The notes: generated by a model not told the origin, from the sequence alone. 11,582 nucleotides of DNA from DHVE2 group archaeon (GCA_015520975.1 WAOZ01000205.1:1-11582); one strand, 5' to 3'. Positions 1 to 6,622 are shown, counted from the first letter of the stretch. Program-made: numbers and translations.

Positions 1-116
1 TGCTTACACAGTCCGGCCATACCTCTACCACCGCGTCTGCCAGCACCTCTTCTGCCTTTGATACCGTGGCCATGGGTGCTGGAACCACGGAACTTTCTTG
101 ATCTTTTTTTAGTCAT
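1..116 (-). CDS. rpl15: Ribosomal protein L15 (archaeal uL15), N-terminal part, cut by window edge
   Basis: Large-subunit protein that threads a basic, glycine-rich N-terminal extension into 23S rRNA. Only the first 38 codons are present; the rest lies beyond the left edge. The visible part begins MTKKRSRKFRGSSTHGHG and continues with the Gly/Arg-rich stretch (GRRGAGRRGGRGMAG) typical of archaeal and eukaryotic L15 N-termini. The start is the ATG at 116. It follows a GGGGGTGA ribosome-binding site with 6 nt spacing and overlaps the end of L30 by 8 nt, so the two are probably translationally coupled. In archaea L15 is normally followed by secY, which would lie outside this window; that is inference. 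The family call is firm from the N-terminus plus position. Confidence 0.93.
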   Translation of the reverse strand, partial: MTKKRSRKFRGSSTHGHGIKGRRGAGRRGGRGMAGLCK

Positions 117-594
117 TCACATTCACCCCCGGACCAAACATCCGAAGTATAAGATCATTTATCTTTGCTCCGCGATATCCCAGAGCGCCACCTTCAGTGT
201 AATGTCTTTTTGTTTTCTCCCAGCCTTTCAATGGAGGATGCAACCTGAAAACAGGTTTTACATTTGGAATGTCTTTGTAAAGTATCTTGCCTTCGACTAT
301 GGCTTTGGCTAAATCCTCTATGCTTTCGTAACCCATCTTTTCTTTAATGTAATCGTCTGTTATCGGCTCATCGCCATAAAGGCGACCTTTATAGCGAATC
401 AATTTTGCAAGAGTTTCTTCGTCAATCTCACCCCAGGTTACATAATCTTTTACTTTTTTGAGCATACCTTCATACGCCGGTGTCGGAGGAACTATGACAC
501 AGTGATTCACCCGTGTCAACCTGAGCATATTCAGAGTGTCTCTAATATCTCTACGCACACCGGTTCTTCCTCTAACTCTGATCACCGCGTACAT
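109..594 (-). CDS. rpl30: Ribosomal protein L30 (archaeal/eukaryotic-type uL30)
   Basis: Large-subunit protein of 161 aa. This is the long archaeal form, about 100 residues longer than the roughly 60-aa bacterial L30. The first about 55 residues are the L30 core (YAVIRVRGRTGVRRDIRDTL, then TRVNHCVIVPPT). The C-terminal part carries the archaeal motif FRLHPPLKGWEKTKRHYTEGG and then ALGYRG. The ATG at 594 follows a GGAGGTG site with about 6 nt spacing. The first 23 nt overlap the end of S5 in another frame, and the stop overlaps the L15 start by 8 nt. No missing residues or frameshift are seen. Confidence 0.97.
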   Translation of the reverse strand: MYAVIRVRGRTGVRRDIRDTLNMLRLTRVNHCVIVPPTPAYEGMLKKVKDYVTWGEIDEETLAKLIRYKGRLYGDEPITDDYIKEKMGYESIEDLAKAIVEGKILYKDIPNVKPVFRLHPPLKGWEKTKRHYTEGGALGYRGAKINDLILRMFGPGVNVND

Positions 595-1228
595 CCTCTA
601 CACCTCCTTTGTAAATGGGCATAATCATCCTCGGACCCACCTTAACCACAGATGTCTGCTTGAGTGCGTCGTAAGTTGCCATAGCATAATTTACAGTTGT
701 TTTTGTGTGACCCTTGGTAAAGCCCCACACATCTTTCACTCCTGCAAGCCTCAGTATAGTTTTTGCCACATCTCCAACGGCGAGTCCAACACCCTTGGGT
801 GCAGGCTTGAGAGTTACTCTAACAGATCCGCATTTACCCACAACTTTAAAAGGTATGGAGTGAGGGGATCCACAACCGCATTCCCAAGAACCGCAGCCCC
901 TTTTTATTTCGATGATATTGAGTTTTGCAACTTCAATAGCTTTTCTGATGGCCGCACCGACCTCTTTGGCCTTTGCCTTACCTATCCCAACAAAGCCATC
1001 ACCGTTGCCCACAGCGACCATCACGGAGAATTTGACTCTTCTACCGCTATCGGTCATACGCTGGACCATTCTGACATCTATAACTTCTTCTTCCAGATTT
1101 GGGAGCAAAATATCTACAATTTCTGGCTCTCTTAGCGGAAGATTACTTCTCAGCGCCTCACTCATATTTGTGATTTTTCCCTCATATACCAGGCGACCAA
1201 GTCTGGTTTTGGGTTCCCAGTCAACCAT
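572..1228 (-). CDS. rps5: Ribosomal protein S5 (uS5)
   Basis: Small-subunit protein at the mRNA entry side, with an S5 double-stranded-RNA-binding-like domain followed by the C-terminal S5 domain; 218 aa. The N-domain reads VQRMTDSGRRVKFSVMVAVG and GDGFVGIGKAKAKEVG (about residues 55-91). The C-domain contains PAPKGVGLAVGDVAKTILRL and the family motif GHTKTTVNYAMATYDAL. A cysteine cluster (C112, C117, C119, plus C133) lies in the linker between domains, as in other archaeal S5 proteins that I recall. I chose the ATG at 1228 because GGAGGT ends 6 nt upstream. A second in-frame ATG at 1234 directly abuts the SD, though it would give an ATGA overlap with L18. The last 23 nt overlap L30. Confidence 0.96.
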   Translation of the reverse strand: MVDWEPKTRLGRLVYEGKITNMSEALRSNLPLREPEIVDILLPNLEEEVIDVRMVQRMTDSGRRVKFSVMVAVGNGDGFVGIGKAKAKEVGAAIRKAIEVAKLNIIEIKRGCGSWECGCGSPHSIPFKVVGKCGSVRVTLKPAPKGVGLAVGDVAKTILRLAGVKDVWGFTKGHTKTTVNYAMATYDALKQTSVVKVGPRMIMPIYKGGVEDVRGDQS

Positions 1229-1230
1229 AT

Positions 1231-1728
1231 TCATACCTCCATTTTGGATTTGATCTCATCAAACATTTTCGATACTTCTTCGGAAATATGCTCACCGCGA
1301 ATACGTTCATCAGACGGAAATATACCTTCACCATGTGGTATTTCCAGCCCGGCATCCAGCATTCCCTTCAGCGCTGCGAAAACTTTTGAACCACGCACCG
1401 GTCTATGTAACCCGATGTCCAGCACCGCTTCTTTGATACCTTTTTCAACGGCCTTTTTGCCTGCAAGGTAGCCGGTCAGATATGCCGCGGGTGTGTTTTT
1501 CATAGAGCCGTTCCAGCCATATTTTTTAAGAGCATCCGAGGCTACACCAACAATGATTCTGTCACCGTCCTCGTGATACTCCACAATCTGAACTATTATT
1601 CTATTTAGCGTCTTGCGTACAACAGCCCGCGGCTTTCCAGATTTCAGCAACTCCAATCTTTTACGGTAATTTGTTCTACCTTCACGGCGTCTTCGCATTT
1701 TCACCCTATAAACTGCATTGCGTGCCAT
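1231..1728 (-). CDS. rpl18: Ribosomal protein L18 (archaeal/eukaryotic-type uL18)
   Basis: 5S-rRNA-binding large-subunit protein that forms the central protuberance together with L5 and 5S rRNA; 165 aa. The archaeal signature is clear: KMRRRREGRTNYRKRLELL near the N-terminus, SGKPRAVVRKT (about 30-40), DIGLHRPVRGSKVFAALKG in the middle, and IPHGEGIFPSDERIRGEHI near the C-terminus. The start is the ATG at 1728, 5 nt after GGAGTGA. An in-frame GTG at 1737 is part of that SD and is rejected as the start. The gene sits 5 nt after L19e and 2 nt before S5. Its last codons (ATGGAGGTATGA) contain the S5 ribosome-binding site. Confidence 0.96.
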   Translation of the reverse strand: MARNAVYRVKMRRRREGRTNYRKRLELLKSGKPRAVVRKTLNRIIVQIVEYHEDGDRIIVGVASDALKKYGWNGSMKNTPAAYLTGYLAGKKAVEKGIKEAVLDIGLHRPVRGSKVFAALKGMLDAGLEIPHGEGIFPSDERIRGEHISEEVSKMFDEIKSKMEV

Positions 1729-1733
1729 AACAA

Positions 1734-2186
1734 TCACTCCTCCTTAAGATAACCCTCTGTTTTTAAATGAAGCAGAAGATGATTCTTGCTTTTGAATGTA
1801 CCTCCTTTGGCGAGTTTATAGAATCGTCTGTAAGTGTGGCGATCAATCTTACCACTGTCTCTTAAATCTCTCAAGGTGCGGCGAATCGCCCTTATATTTT
1901 TCATCCATCTGAGTTTGCGCGGATATCGGGCATATTTTTTACCTTTCCGAGAGCCGTAACCTTTGCGTCTGCCTTTTTCTTTCTGCATTTTCAGATAATT
2001 TGCTCTTACGCGGGATGTGCCCTTCACGGGTTTTTTCTTTATTAGTCCGCGCTTTATGAGGAATCGCACATCCTCCCTTGTAACCGCTTCTTTAATTTCA
2101 TCCAGAGCATTTGGATCCATCCAGACTCTATCCTCTCCACATTTCAGTATATCGGCTGCGAGTCTTCTCTGGAATTTGACATCCAT
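1734..2186 (-). CDS. rpl19e: Ribosomal protein L19e (eL19)
   Basis: Archaeal/eukaryotic-specific large-subunit protein with no bacterial homologue; 150 aa, the normal archaeal length. Residues from the start (DVKFQRRLAADILKCG, then VWMDPNALDEIKEAVTREDV) form the conserved globular head. The middle is a very basic stretch (EKGRRKGYGSRKGKKYARYP). The C-terminal helix has the family motif RDLRDSGKIDRHTYRRFYK followed by LAKGGTFKSKNHL. The ATG at 2186 follows GAGGTGA with 6 nt spacing. It lies 2 nt after the L32e stop and 5 nt before L18. It helps mark this as an archaeal operon, since bacterial spc operons lack it. Confidence 0.97.
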   Translation of the reverse strand: MDVKFQRRLAADILKCGEDRVWMDPNALDEIKEAVTREDVRFLIKRGLIKKKPVKGTSRVRANYLKMQKEKGRRKGYGSRKGKKYARYPRKLRWMKNIRAIRRTLRDLRDSGKIDRHTYRRFYKLAKGGTFKSKNHLLLHLKTEGYLKEE

Positions 2187-2188
2187 TT

Positions 2189-2599
2189 TTAATCACCTCT
2201 GTTGATGGGATTGAGCACTCTAATTCCGAGTTCCTCGGCTCTTTTCTCTATCGCCATTCTTTTACGAACACCAACGGTTCTTGCGATTCTTGCTGCTTCC
2301 TTTTCAGGATTCAGCTTTTCAAGTTCTTTTACATTATGCACAAGAACCTCACGAAAGCCCGAGGGATGCATACCTCTGACTTTTTTGGGGCCACGGTACC
2401 CGGAGTCCACCACAGGAGGACGATAACCTTTATGCTCTCTCATCTTTGAGTGTTTGCCTCTGGGTCTTCGCCAGTGGTCCCCAAGACGTTTGTATCTGAA
2501 CCACTCCTGGCGTCGGAACCAGGGCCGTTTCCTGTTGAGCTTGTTTCTGATACGAAGCAACCGTTTTTCCTCATCAGTGAGTTTTGGTTTAATTTTCAT
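2189..2599 (-). CDS. rpl32e: Ribosomal protein L32e (eL32)
   Basis: Archaeal/eukaryotic large-subunit protein, 136 aa. The core motif is visible around residues 24-54 (RPWFRRQEWFRYKRLGDHWR, then RPRGKHSKMR). It is followed by GYRPPVVDSGYRGPKKVRGMHPSGF and a helical C-terminus ending IRVLNPINRGD. Archaeal copies often carry a variable N-terminal extension; here it is short and charged (KIKPKLTDEEKRLLRIRNKL). The ATG at 2599 has GGGGTGA upstream. The gene is 6 nt after L6 and 2 nt before L19e, the standard archaeal neighbourhood. Confidence 0.97.
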   Translation of the reverse strand: MKIKPKLTDEEKRLLRIRNKLNRKRPWFRRQEWFRYKRLGDHWRRPRGKHSKMREHKGYRPPVVDSGYRGPKKVRGMHPSGFREVLVHNVKELEKLNPEKEAARIARTVGVRKRMAIEKRAEELGIRVLNPINRGD

Positions 2600-2605
2600 T
2601 TCGTT

Positions 2606-3142
2606 TCACCCCTTTTTAACTATGTATATGCCATCCTGAAATACACGGGGATCTCTATCTTTCACACGGGTAGCACGCTCTATATTGGCTGCGGTTTGAC
2701 CCGCGTGCTCTTTATTCACACTCGTCACTATGACCGTATCCCCCTTGATCTGAACCTTAGCGTCACCGAATATTTCGGCATATCTGGGCGCACGCTCGCC
2801 CATAAAGTTCTCTATAACCACCTTATTACCCTTGACGCTGACCTTCATGGGGAAGTGGGCATATACTATTTTGAGATGGTACTCAAATCCTTCAGTGACG
2901 CCCTTTATCATATTTTTGACATGTGCTCTCCAGGTACCTGCGAGCGCGTATTCTTTCTTTCTCGGTAGCGGACAGTACACAATCACCTTGCCATCATCGG
3001 TTATCATTTTCAATCGATCATGCTTGAATTCTCTTGATATATGTCCCTTAGGACCTTTTACATAAAGAACATAACCCTCATACTTCACCTCGACTCCTTC
3101 TGGAACCTCGATTTCATACTTAACTTCACTTGCAACTGGCAT
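2606..3142 (-). CDS. rpl6: Ribosomal protein L6 (uL6)
   Basis: Large-subunit protein near the factor-binding site and sarcin-ricin loop, built of two tandem L6 folds; 178 aa, the usual archaeal length. Visible family segments are IEVPEGVEVKYEGYVLYVKG (N-domain beta strands), GTWRAHVKNMIKGVTEGFEY at the domain junction, KIVYAHFPMKVSVKGNKVVI, and the C-terminal NKEHAGQTAANIERATRVKD, DPRVFQDGIYIVKKG. The ATG at 3142 lies 5 nt after GAGGTGA. It starts 10 nt after the S8 stop and ends 6 nt before L32e. It appears intact. Confidence 0.97.
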   Translation of the reverse strand: MPVASEVKYEIEVPEGVEVKYEGYVLYVKGPKGHISREFKHDRLKMITDDGKVIVYCPLPRKKEYALAGTWRAHVKNMIKGVTEGFEYHLKIVYAHFPMKVSVKGNKVVIENFMGERAPRYAEIFGDAKVQIKGDTVIVTSVNKEHAGQTAANIERATRVKDRDPRVFQDGIYIVKKG

Positions 3143-3152
3143 CTATATCACC

Positions 3153-3542
3153 TCAATACACATAGGCCAGCAATTTGCCGCCGATACCAAGTTTTTTGGC
3201 ATCACTATGTGTCATAACACCTTTATTCGTTGTGATTATGATTATGCCGAAATCCTGAGCTGGCAAGTATCTGGATTCGAATTTTTCCATCTCATCCCGT
3301 TTCACGGAGAAGCGCGGCTTGATCACTCCGCACCTGTTTATGGTTGCGCTGATTTTAACTCTGAACAACCCACCTCTACCGTTTTCTATGTACTCAAACT
3401 CCTCTACATATCCATGGTCCTGCATTATTTTAAGAACACGTCCGATAAGCTTTGAGGCGGGTTTTACCTCAACTATTCTGCGTCCTGCCTGTGCCGCGTT
3501 GTTTATGCGTGAAAGTGCATCACTTAATGGATCATGCTGCAT
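3153..3542 (-). CDS. rps8: Ribosomal protein S8 (uS8)
   Basis: Small-subunit primary binder of the central domain of 16S rRNA; 129 aa, normal for archaea. It begins MQHDPLSDALSRINNAAQAG and ends with the conserved S8 C-terminus, where GIIIITTNKGVMTHSDAKKL and GIGGKLLAYVY are easy to recognise. The ATG at 3542 follows GAGGTGA (6 nt spacing). An ATG 7 nt upstream, at 3549, is in another frame and stops after five codons, so it is not used. In bacteria S8 represses the spc operon; no copy of its binding site is apparent between S14 and L5 here, but I could not fold the mRNA. Confidence 0.97.
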   Translation of the reverse strand: MQHDPLSDALSRINNAAQAGRRIVEVKPASKLIGRVLKIMQDHGYVEEFEYIENGRGGLFRVKISATINRCGVIKPRFSVKRDEMEKFESRYLPAQDFGIIIITTNKGVMTHSDAKKLGIGGKLLAYVY

Positions 3543-3553
3543 TTTTCATCACC

Positions 3554-3715
3554 TCAAGAATACTTTCTAAATCCAAGCTCGTAGGCAACTTCTCTAAAGC
3601 ATTGCCTGCAGAGCCTCAAGCCGTATCTTCTTATCAATCCTCTTTTTCGGCCGCATCTTACACAGCCCTCGCTTCTTCCGAACTTTTTCTTGGGTCTAAG
3701 TTTAACTCTTACCAT
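3554..3715 (-). CDS. rps14: Ribosomal protein S14, zinc-ribbon archaeal type (uS14)
   Basis: Small gene of 53 codons found by reading the L5-S8 gap directly. The product begins MVRVKLRPKKKFGRSEGC and ends REVAYELGFRKYS. Two CxxC pairs (C18/C21 and C36/C39) form the zinc site of the archaeal/eukaryotic S14 family (S29 in older eukaryotic naming). The motif RRYGLRLCRQCFRE is diagnostic. The ATG at 3715 shares one base with the L5 stop (TGATG), and its SD GGAGGTG lies inside the last L5 codons with 5 nt spacing, which implies tight coupling. It ends 11 nt before S8, in the standard L5-S14-S8 order. Confidence 0.96.
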   Translation of the reverse strand: MVRVKLRPKKKFGRSEGCVRCGRKRGLIRRYGLRLCRQCFREVAYELGFRKYS

Positions 3716-4251
3716 CACTCCACCTCCAGAATGTTAAGATTGAATTTCTCACGCATATACTGCATAGTCTCCTCCCGGGTTACTTTATGTCTGCTCGGTA
3801 TCTTGCGCCTAGCTATTCTTCGTCTGGCCACGCGATATCCACCCCGTCTCTTGAAGACCACACTTATATCCATTCCAAATATACCTATATCTGGATCGTA
3901 TTTCATACCCTCAAAATCCGTGTAATCGCTTATACCGAAATTCAGGTTACCCGTTGCATCGAAGGAGTAATTTGCAACCTTGAAATCCTTAACCCAGAGC
4001 GCTCGTCTGAGGAAATCCTCAGCTTCTTTACCACGGAGAGTTACCTTCAAACCTATGGGCAAACCTTTACGAATATTGAAATCTCGTATCGTTTTCTTTG
4101 CTTCTGTCTGAACGGGTTTTCTGCCCGTAAGGAGCTCTATAACCTTGGCCGCACGCCTGAGCTTTTCACCACCCTCTCCAACACCGATATTTATAACAAC
4201 TTTATCAATTACAATATCACGCATGGGATTTTTCAGTTTTTTCTCGTTCAT
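3715..4251 (-). CDS. rpl5: Ribosomal protein L5 (uL5)
   Basis: 5S-rRNA-binding large-subunit protein that contacts the P-site tRNA; 178 aa. Recognisable segments are NPMRDIVIDKVVINIGVGEG at the N-terminus, VIELLTGRKPVQTEAKKTIR, FNIRKGLPIGLKVTLRG, and GNLNFGISDYTDF, then GIFGMDISVVFKRRGGYRVA. The basic C-terminal RRRIARRKIPSRHKVTREE is the archaeal extension. The ATG at 4251 overlaps the S4e stop as ATGA, and GAGGTGA lies about 7 nt upstream inside S4e. The last codons (CTGGAGGTGGAGTGA) double as the S14 ribosome-binding site. Confidence 0.97.
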   Translation of the reverse strand: MNEKKLKNPMRDIVIDKVVINIGVGEGGEKLRRAAKVIELLTGRKPVQTEAKKTIRDFNIRKGLPIGLKVTLRGKEAEDFLRRALWVKDFKVANYSFDATGNLNFGISDYTDFEGMKYDPDIGIFGMDISVVFKRRGGYRVARRRIARRKIPSRHKVTREETMQYMREKFNLNILEVE

Positions 4252-4958
4252 AGGGCACTCACCTCAGGCACAACTACCTCCGGCTTTCCAACACCAACAA
4301 CGAAAACATTGCTCTTTGTGGTCTCAAAGCCTTCCTCAAATCTTACCATATTCTCCTGAGGTCCGCGAACCACTATGTATTCTTTAATATGCGCAATTTG
4401 ACCTCTGTGCTTTCCACCAATTATCATGGCAACGCTGCCCTCTGCAAGTGGATAATGCGCAAGAATCTCCTGTGACGGGACTTTTATTTTCAGTACATCA
4501 CCCGTTTTGTACTTATTCTCCTCAAGAAGTATGTTTCTACCGTCATGAAGATTCAACTGTATTTTGCCACCCTTGACTGCGGTCTTGTTTTCGATTCTGA
4601 CGAGTTTCCATTCGGCGTTTTCTTTCGGGATCTCCATAACTCTAAGTCTGCCACTAACATCATACAGAACCCTGTAATGGGTATCAATACCCTTAACGGA
4701 AATCACATCCATGAATCCTATAGGAAATTTGAGATCTGTTATGACTCGGCCGTCGATTTTTATTACTCGGGAATTCAGTATTTTTTTCACTTCGCGTCTG
4801 TTGTTACCCAAGTGCAGTACATCTCTCAGCACTATGAGCAGTGGAAGCGATCTGTCCTGAGGATGCGGGCCTGGGGATGATTTCGGTGCGAATGGATACA
4901 TCTTTCTTGGTATGGCCCAGCTTTTCGGTGCCGCCAGCCTCTTTATGTGATTACTCAT
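4248..4958 (-). CDS. rps4e: Ribosomal protein S4e (eS4)
   Basis: Archaeal/eukaryotic small-subunit protein, 236 aa, normal length. The N-terminus (IKRLAAPKSWAIPRKMYPFA, then PKSSPGPHPQDRSLPLLIVL) is the S4e signature. An S4-like RNA-binding segment follows (about 41-88, with NNRREVKKILNSRVIKIDGR). Next comes the S4e central domain, and a KOW motif at about 174-192 (GSVAMIIGGKHRGQIAHIKE). The ATG at 4958 has GAGGTGA 6 nt upstream and overlaps the L24 end by 8 nt. It sits between L24 and L5, an archaeal insertion relative to bacterial spc operons. Confidence 0.97.
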   Translation of the reverse strand: MSNHIKRLAAPKSWAIPRKMYPFAPKSSPGPHPQDRSLPLLIVLRDVLHLGNNRREVKKILNSRVIKIDGRVITDLKFPIGFMDVISVKGIDTHYRVLYDVSGRLRVMEIPKENAEWKLVRIENKTAVKGGKIQLNLHDGRNILLEENKYKTGDVLKIKVPSQEILAHYPLAEGSVAMIIGGKHRGQIAHIKEYIVVRGPQENMVRFEEGFETTKSNVFVVGVGKPEVVVPEVSAL

Positions 4959-5412
4959 TCTCCGTCACCTCTTCCGATTCTTCTTCCTCTTCTTTTACAC
5001 TCTCTTCTTCCTCAACTTCTTCCTCTTCTTCAAATTCTATGGCGCCTCTCTTTTCCTCTGCAAGTTTGTAAAGCCTCTCTTTTCTTCTTGAATCACTCAG
5101 ATCCAGTTTGATAAGCATCACATTAGAAGGATGCAACCAGTACTGTACGGCGGTATTATCCACTTTGCGAACGGTCACACCCTCCACCGCAATGCGCATC
5201 TTTTTGAGATTTACCTCCACTACCTTGCCCTCGTGACCTTTAAACTTGCCGCGCATAACGCGCACAACATCGCCCTTCCTCACCCCGAAACTTCTAATTC
5301 CATACTTGGCGTAAAGCTCATCACTAAGATGAGCGCGCATCATCTTTTGACGTCTGTGTTTGGGAGCGTTATACAGCATTTTTCTTTGCTTTCTTGGCTG
5401 TCTGGACACCAT
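4951..5412 (-). CDS. rpl24: Ribosomal protein L24 (archaeal/eukaryotic uL24) with long acidic tail
   Basis: Assembly-initiating large-subunit protein near the tunnel exit; 153 aa from the chosen start. The N-terminus SRQPRKQRKMLYNAPKHRRQ is the archaeal/eukaryotic L24 signature. A KOW motif spans about 45-68 (RKGDVVRVMRGKFKGHEGKV), and RKVDNTAVQYWLHPSNVML follows. The last 28 residues (126-153) are an acidic tail with 19 Glu, unlike the basic body, and make the protein longer than the roughly 120 aa I expect. The ATG at 5412 is 5 nt after GAGGTGA. The upstream in-frame GTG at 5421 is part of that SD. It ends overlapping S4e by 8 nt. Confidence 0.96.
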   Translation of the reverse strand: MVSRQPRKQRKMLYNAPKHRRQKMMRAHLSDELYAKYGIRSFGVRKGDVVRVMRGKFKGHEGKVVEVNLKKMRIAVEGVTVRKVDNTAVQYWLHPSNVMLIKLDLSDSRRKERLYKLAEEKRGAIEFEEEEEVEEEESVKEEEEESEEVTENE

Positions 5413-5422
5413 CCATATCACC

Positions 5423-5821
5423 TCAAACTATTATACTCGCGATTGCCGCAATACGGGGCCATCTTTCCGCGGCCTCACGCGCAACCGCACCTTTAATCTC
5501 ACTGCCTTTTGTTTCACCGGTGGGCGTGGTTATTACGCATGCGTTATCTTCAAACTGCACCCATGTGCCGTCCGCTCTACGGAAAGGTCTGCGCTGACGC
5601 ACAATCACCGCAGGAAATACCTTCTTCCTCATATCAGGTGTGCCTTTTTTAACGCTAACAATCACCATATCACCAACACCTGCGGAGGGATACTTTCTCG
5701 CAACACCGTGATATTTCAGAACCTGAATTATCTCAACTTCCTTGGCTCCTGTGTTATCTGCACATACAAGACGCGCGCCGGTTGGAAGCCCACGTGTCTG
5801 CCTGCCTGCAATACCCTTCAC
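5423..5821 (-). CDS. rpl14: Ribosomal protein L14 (uL14), GTG start
   Basis: Large-subunit protein at the subunit interface; 132 aa from the chosen start. The conserved N-terminal segment reads GLPTGARLVCADNTGAKEVE (residues 11-30). YPSAGVGDMVIVSVKKGTPD and the basic VIVRQRRPFRRADGTWVQFE follow, with the C-terminal GSEIKGAVAREAAERWPRI. The start is a GTG at 5821 giving MKGIAGRQTRGLP, which aligns with archaeal L14 N-termini and lies 5 nt after GAGGTGA. The GTG at 5830, which would add three residues (MID), is inside that SD and also overlaps the S17 stop; I consider it an artefact. It is 5 nt after S17 and 10 nt before L24. Confidence 0.96.
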   Translation of the reverse strand: MKGIAGRQTRGLPTGARLVCADNTGAKEVEIIQVLKYHGVARKYPSAGVGDMVIVSVKKGTPDMRKKVFPAVIVRQRRPFRRADGTWVQFEDNACVITTPTGETKGSEIKGAVAREAAERWPRIAAIASIIV

Positions 5822-5826
5822 ATCAA

Positions 5827-6156
5827 TCACCTCTCAACCTTCTCTATTATAACAAAGCTCACTGTCTTGCTGAGAGGACGACATTCCATAAATCGCACAT
5901 AATCTCCTACTTTGGCATCTATGCAGGGTGGATTGTGAACATGATACCTGCTTCTTCTCTTCTCGTATCTTTCATACTTTGCAACATAACGAAGATACTC
6001 TCTCTCAACAACGACAGTACCCTGCATCTTATCCGAAATCACAACACCTTCTATGATCTGACCTCTCACCTTCAGATGGCCGTGAAACGGACAGTTCGGA
6101 TCTGTGCATTCTTTTTCCGGAGGCTTTACATCTATGCCTATATCTCTTGCAGTCAT
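5827..6156 (-). CDS. rps17: Ribosomal protein S17 (archaeal uS17)
   Basis: OB-fold small-subunit protein binding 16S rRNA; 109 aa, the archaeal length. The N-terminal extension carries CTDPNCPFHGHLKVRGQIIE (C17, C22, H25), characteristic of archaeal S17. Then VVISDKMQGTVVVEREYLRY and the HNPPCIDAKVGDYVRFMECR segment follow, with the typical end RPLSKTVSFVIIEKVER. The ATG at 6156 overlaps the RNase P subunit stop as ATGA. A purine-rich SD GGAGGAG precedes it by about 6 nt. The neighbours match the archaeal order rnp1-S17-L14. Confidence 0.97.
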   Translation of the reverse strand: MTARDIGIDVKPPEKECTDPNCPFHGHLKVRGQIIEGVVISDKMQGTVVVEREYLRYVAKYERYEKRRSRYHVHNPPCIDAKVGDYVRFMECRPLSKTVSFVIIEKVER

Positions 6157-6434
6157 TTTTTTCTCCTCCTCAATATTTTTTTAATTCTTTCATGAGGGCG
6201 ATAATTTATTCTATCTCCTTTAACTATCACGCTTTTATCGTTTAATCTGAACCTGAATTCCGCACCCTTTTTCATGATCATTTTCTCTCCTTCGGGTGTT
6301 TCAAGAACCAGCATATGATATGTTTCATCAACAACACGTCCAGATAGCCCGCGCTGAAGCGGGTTTGTTGATTTCACCACCTCAACCTCGAGTCCGATTA
6401 ACTCGTGCACCCCAAGATTCTTTTCATTTCTCAT
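6153..6434 (-). CDS. rnp1: Ribonuclease P protein component 1 (Rpp29/Pop4 family)
   Basis: Protein subunit of RNase P, the RNA enzyme that trims the 5' leader from pre-tRNA. In archaea it works as a pair with Rpp21 on the specificity domain (family knowledge). The 93-aa product has the small Sm-like barrel pattern of the family: VHELIGLEVEVVKSTNPLQR, then GLSGRVVDETYHMLVLETPE, a basic FRFRLNDKSVIVKGDRINY and an Arg/Lys C-terminus. The ATG at 6434 makes an ATGA overlap with L29, and the stop makes another with S17. GGTGATG lies about 5 nt upstream. Its place between L29 and S17 is the usual archaeal one, linking tRNA processing to ribosome synthesis. Confidence 0.95.
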   Translation of the reverse strand: MRNEKNLGVHELIGLEVEVVKSTNPLQRGLSGRVVDETYHMLVLETPEGEKMIMKKGAEFRFRLNDKSVIVKGDRINYRPHERIKKILRRRKK

Positions 6435-6622
6435 TCGTTCATCACCGTCAATATTCTGGCAATCTGCTTTTTAAGAGCACGAAGTTTACCCGGGCTCACC
6501 GGGGCACCGCCCATCGCGGCTATGCCCTTTTCGTGCATTAATTCGCGGCGAAGTTCATTGAGTTTTTTCTCCCTCTCTTCCGGAGTCATTTCCCTTATCT
6601 GCTTCGCTTTGAGCATCGGCAT
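6431..6622 (-). CDS. rpl29: Ribosomal protein L29 (uL29)
   Basis: Small helical-hairpin large-subunit protein beside the tunnel exit, near L23; 63 aa. The product PMLKAKQIREMTPEEREKKL matches archaeal L29 N-termini (M-x-x-L-x-x-x-x-I-R-E-M), followed by NELRRELMHEKGIAAMGGAP and the second helix KLRALKKQIARILTVMNE. The ATG at 6622 lies about 6 nt after GAGGTGA, inside the S3 gene. The first 68 nt overlap the S3 C-terminus in another frame. An internal ATG at 6616 is possible but fits the family less well. The end overlaps rnp1 as ATGA. Confidence 0.95.
   Translation of the reverse strand: MPMLKAKQIREMTPEEREKKLNELRRELMHEKGIAAMGGAPVSPGKLRALKKQIARILTVMNE

Noticed and set aside
536..1135. Long plus-strand frame (199 codons) opposite S5 and L30
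   Set aside because: Antisense shadow of S5, with no ribosome-binding site and no recognisable domain. Other plus-strand frames of 60-190 codons across the operon are rejected for the same reason.
2450..2968. Plus-strand frame of 172 codons opposite L32e and L6
   Set aside because: Opposes two strongly supported genes and has no family resemblance, so it is a shadow frame.
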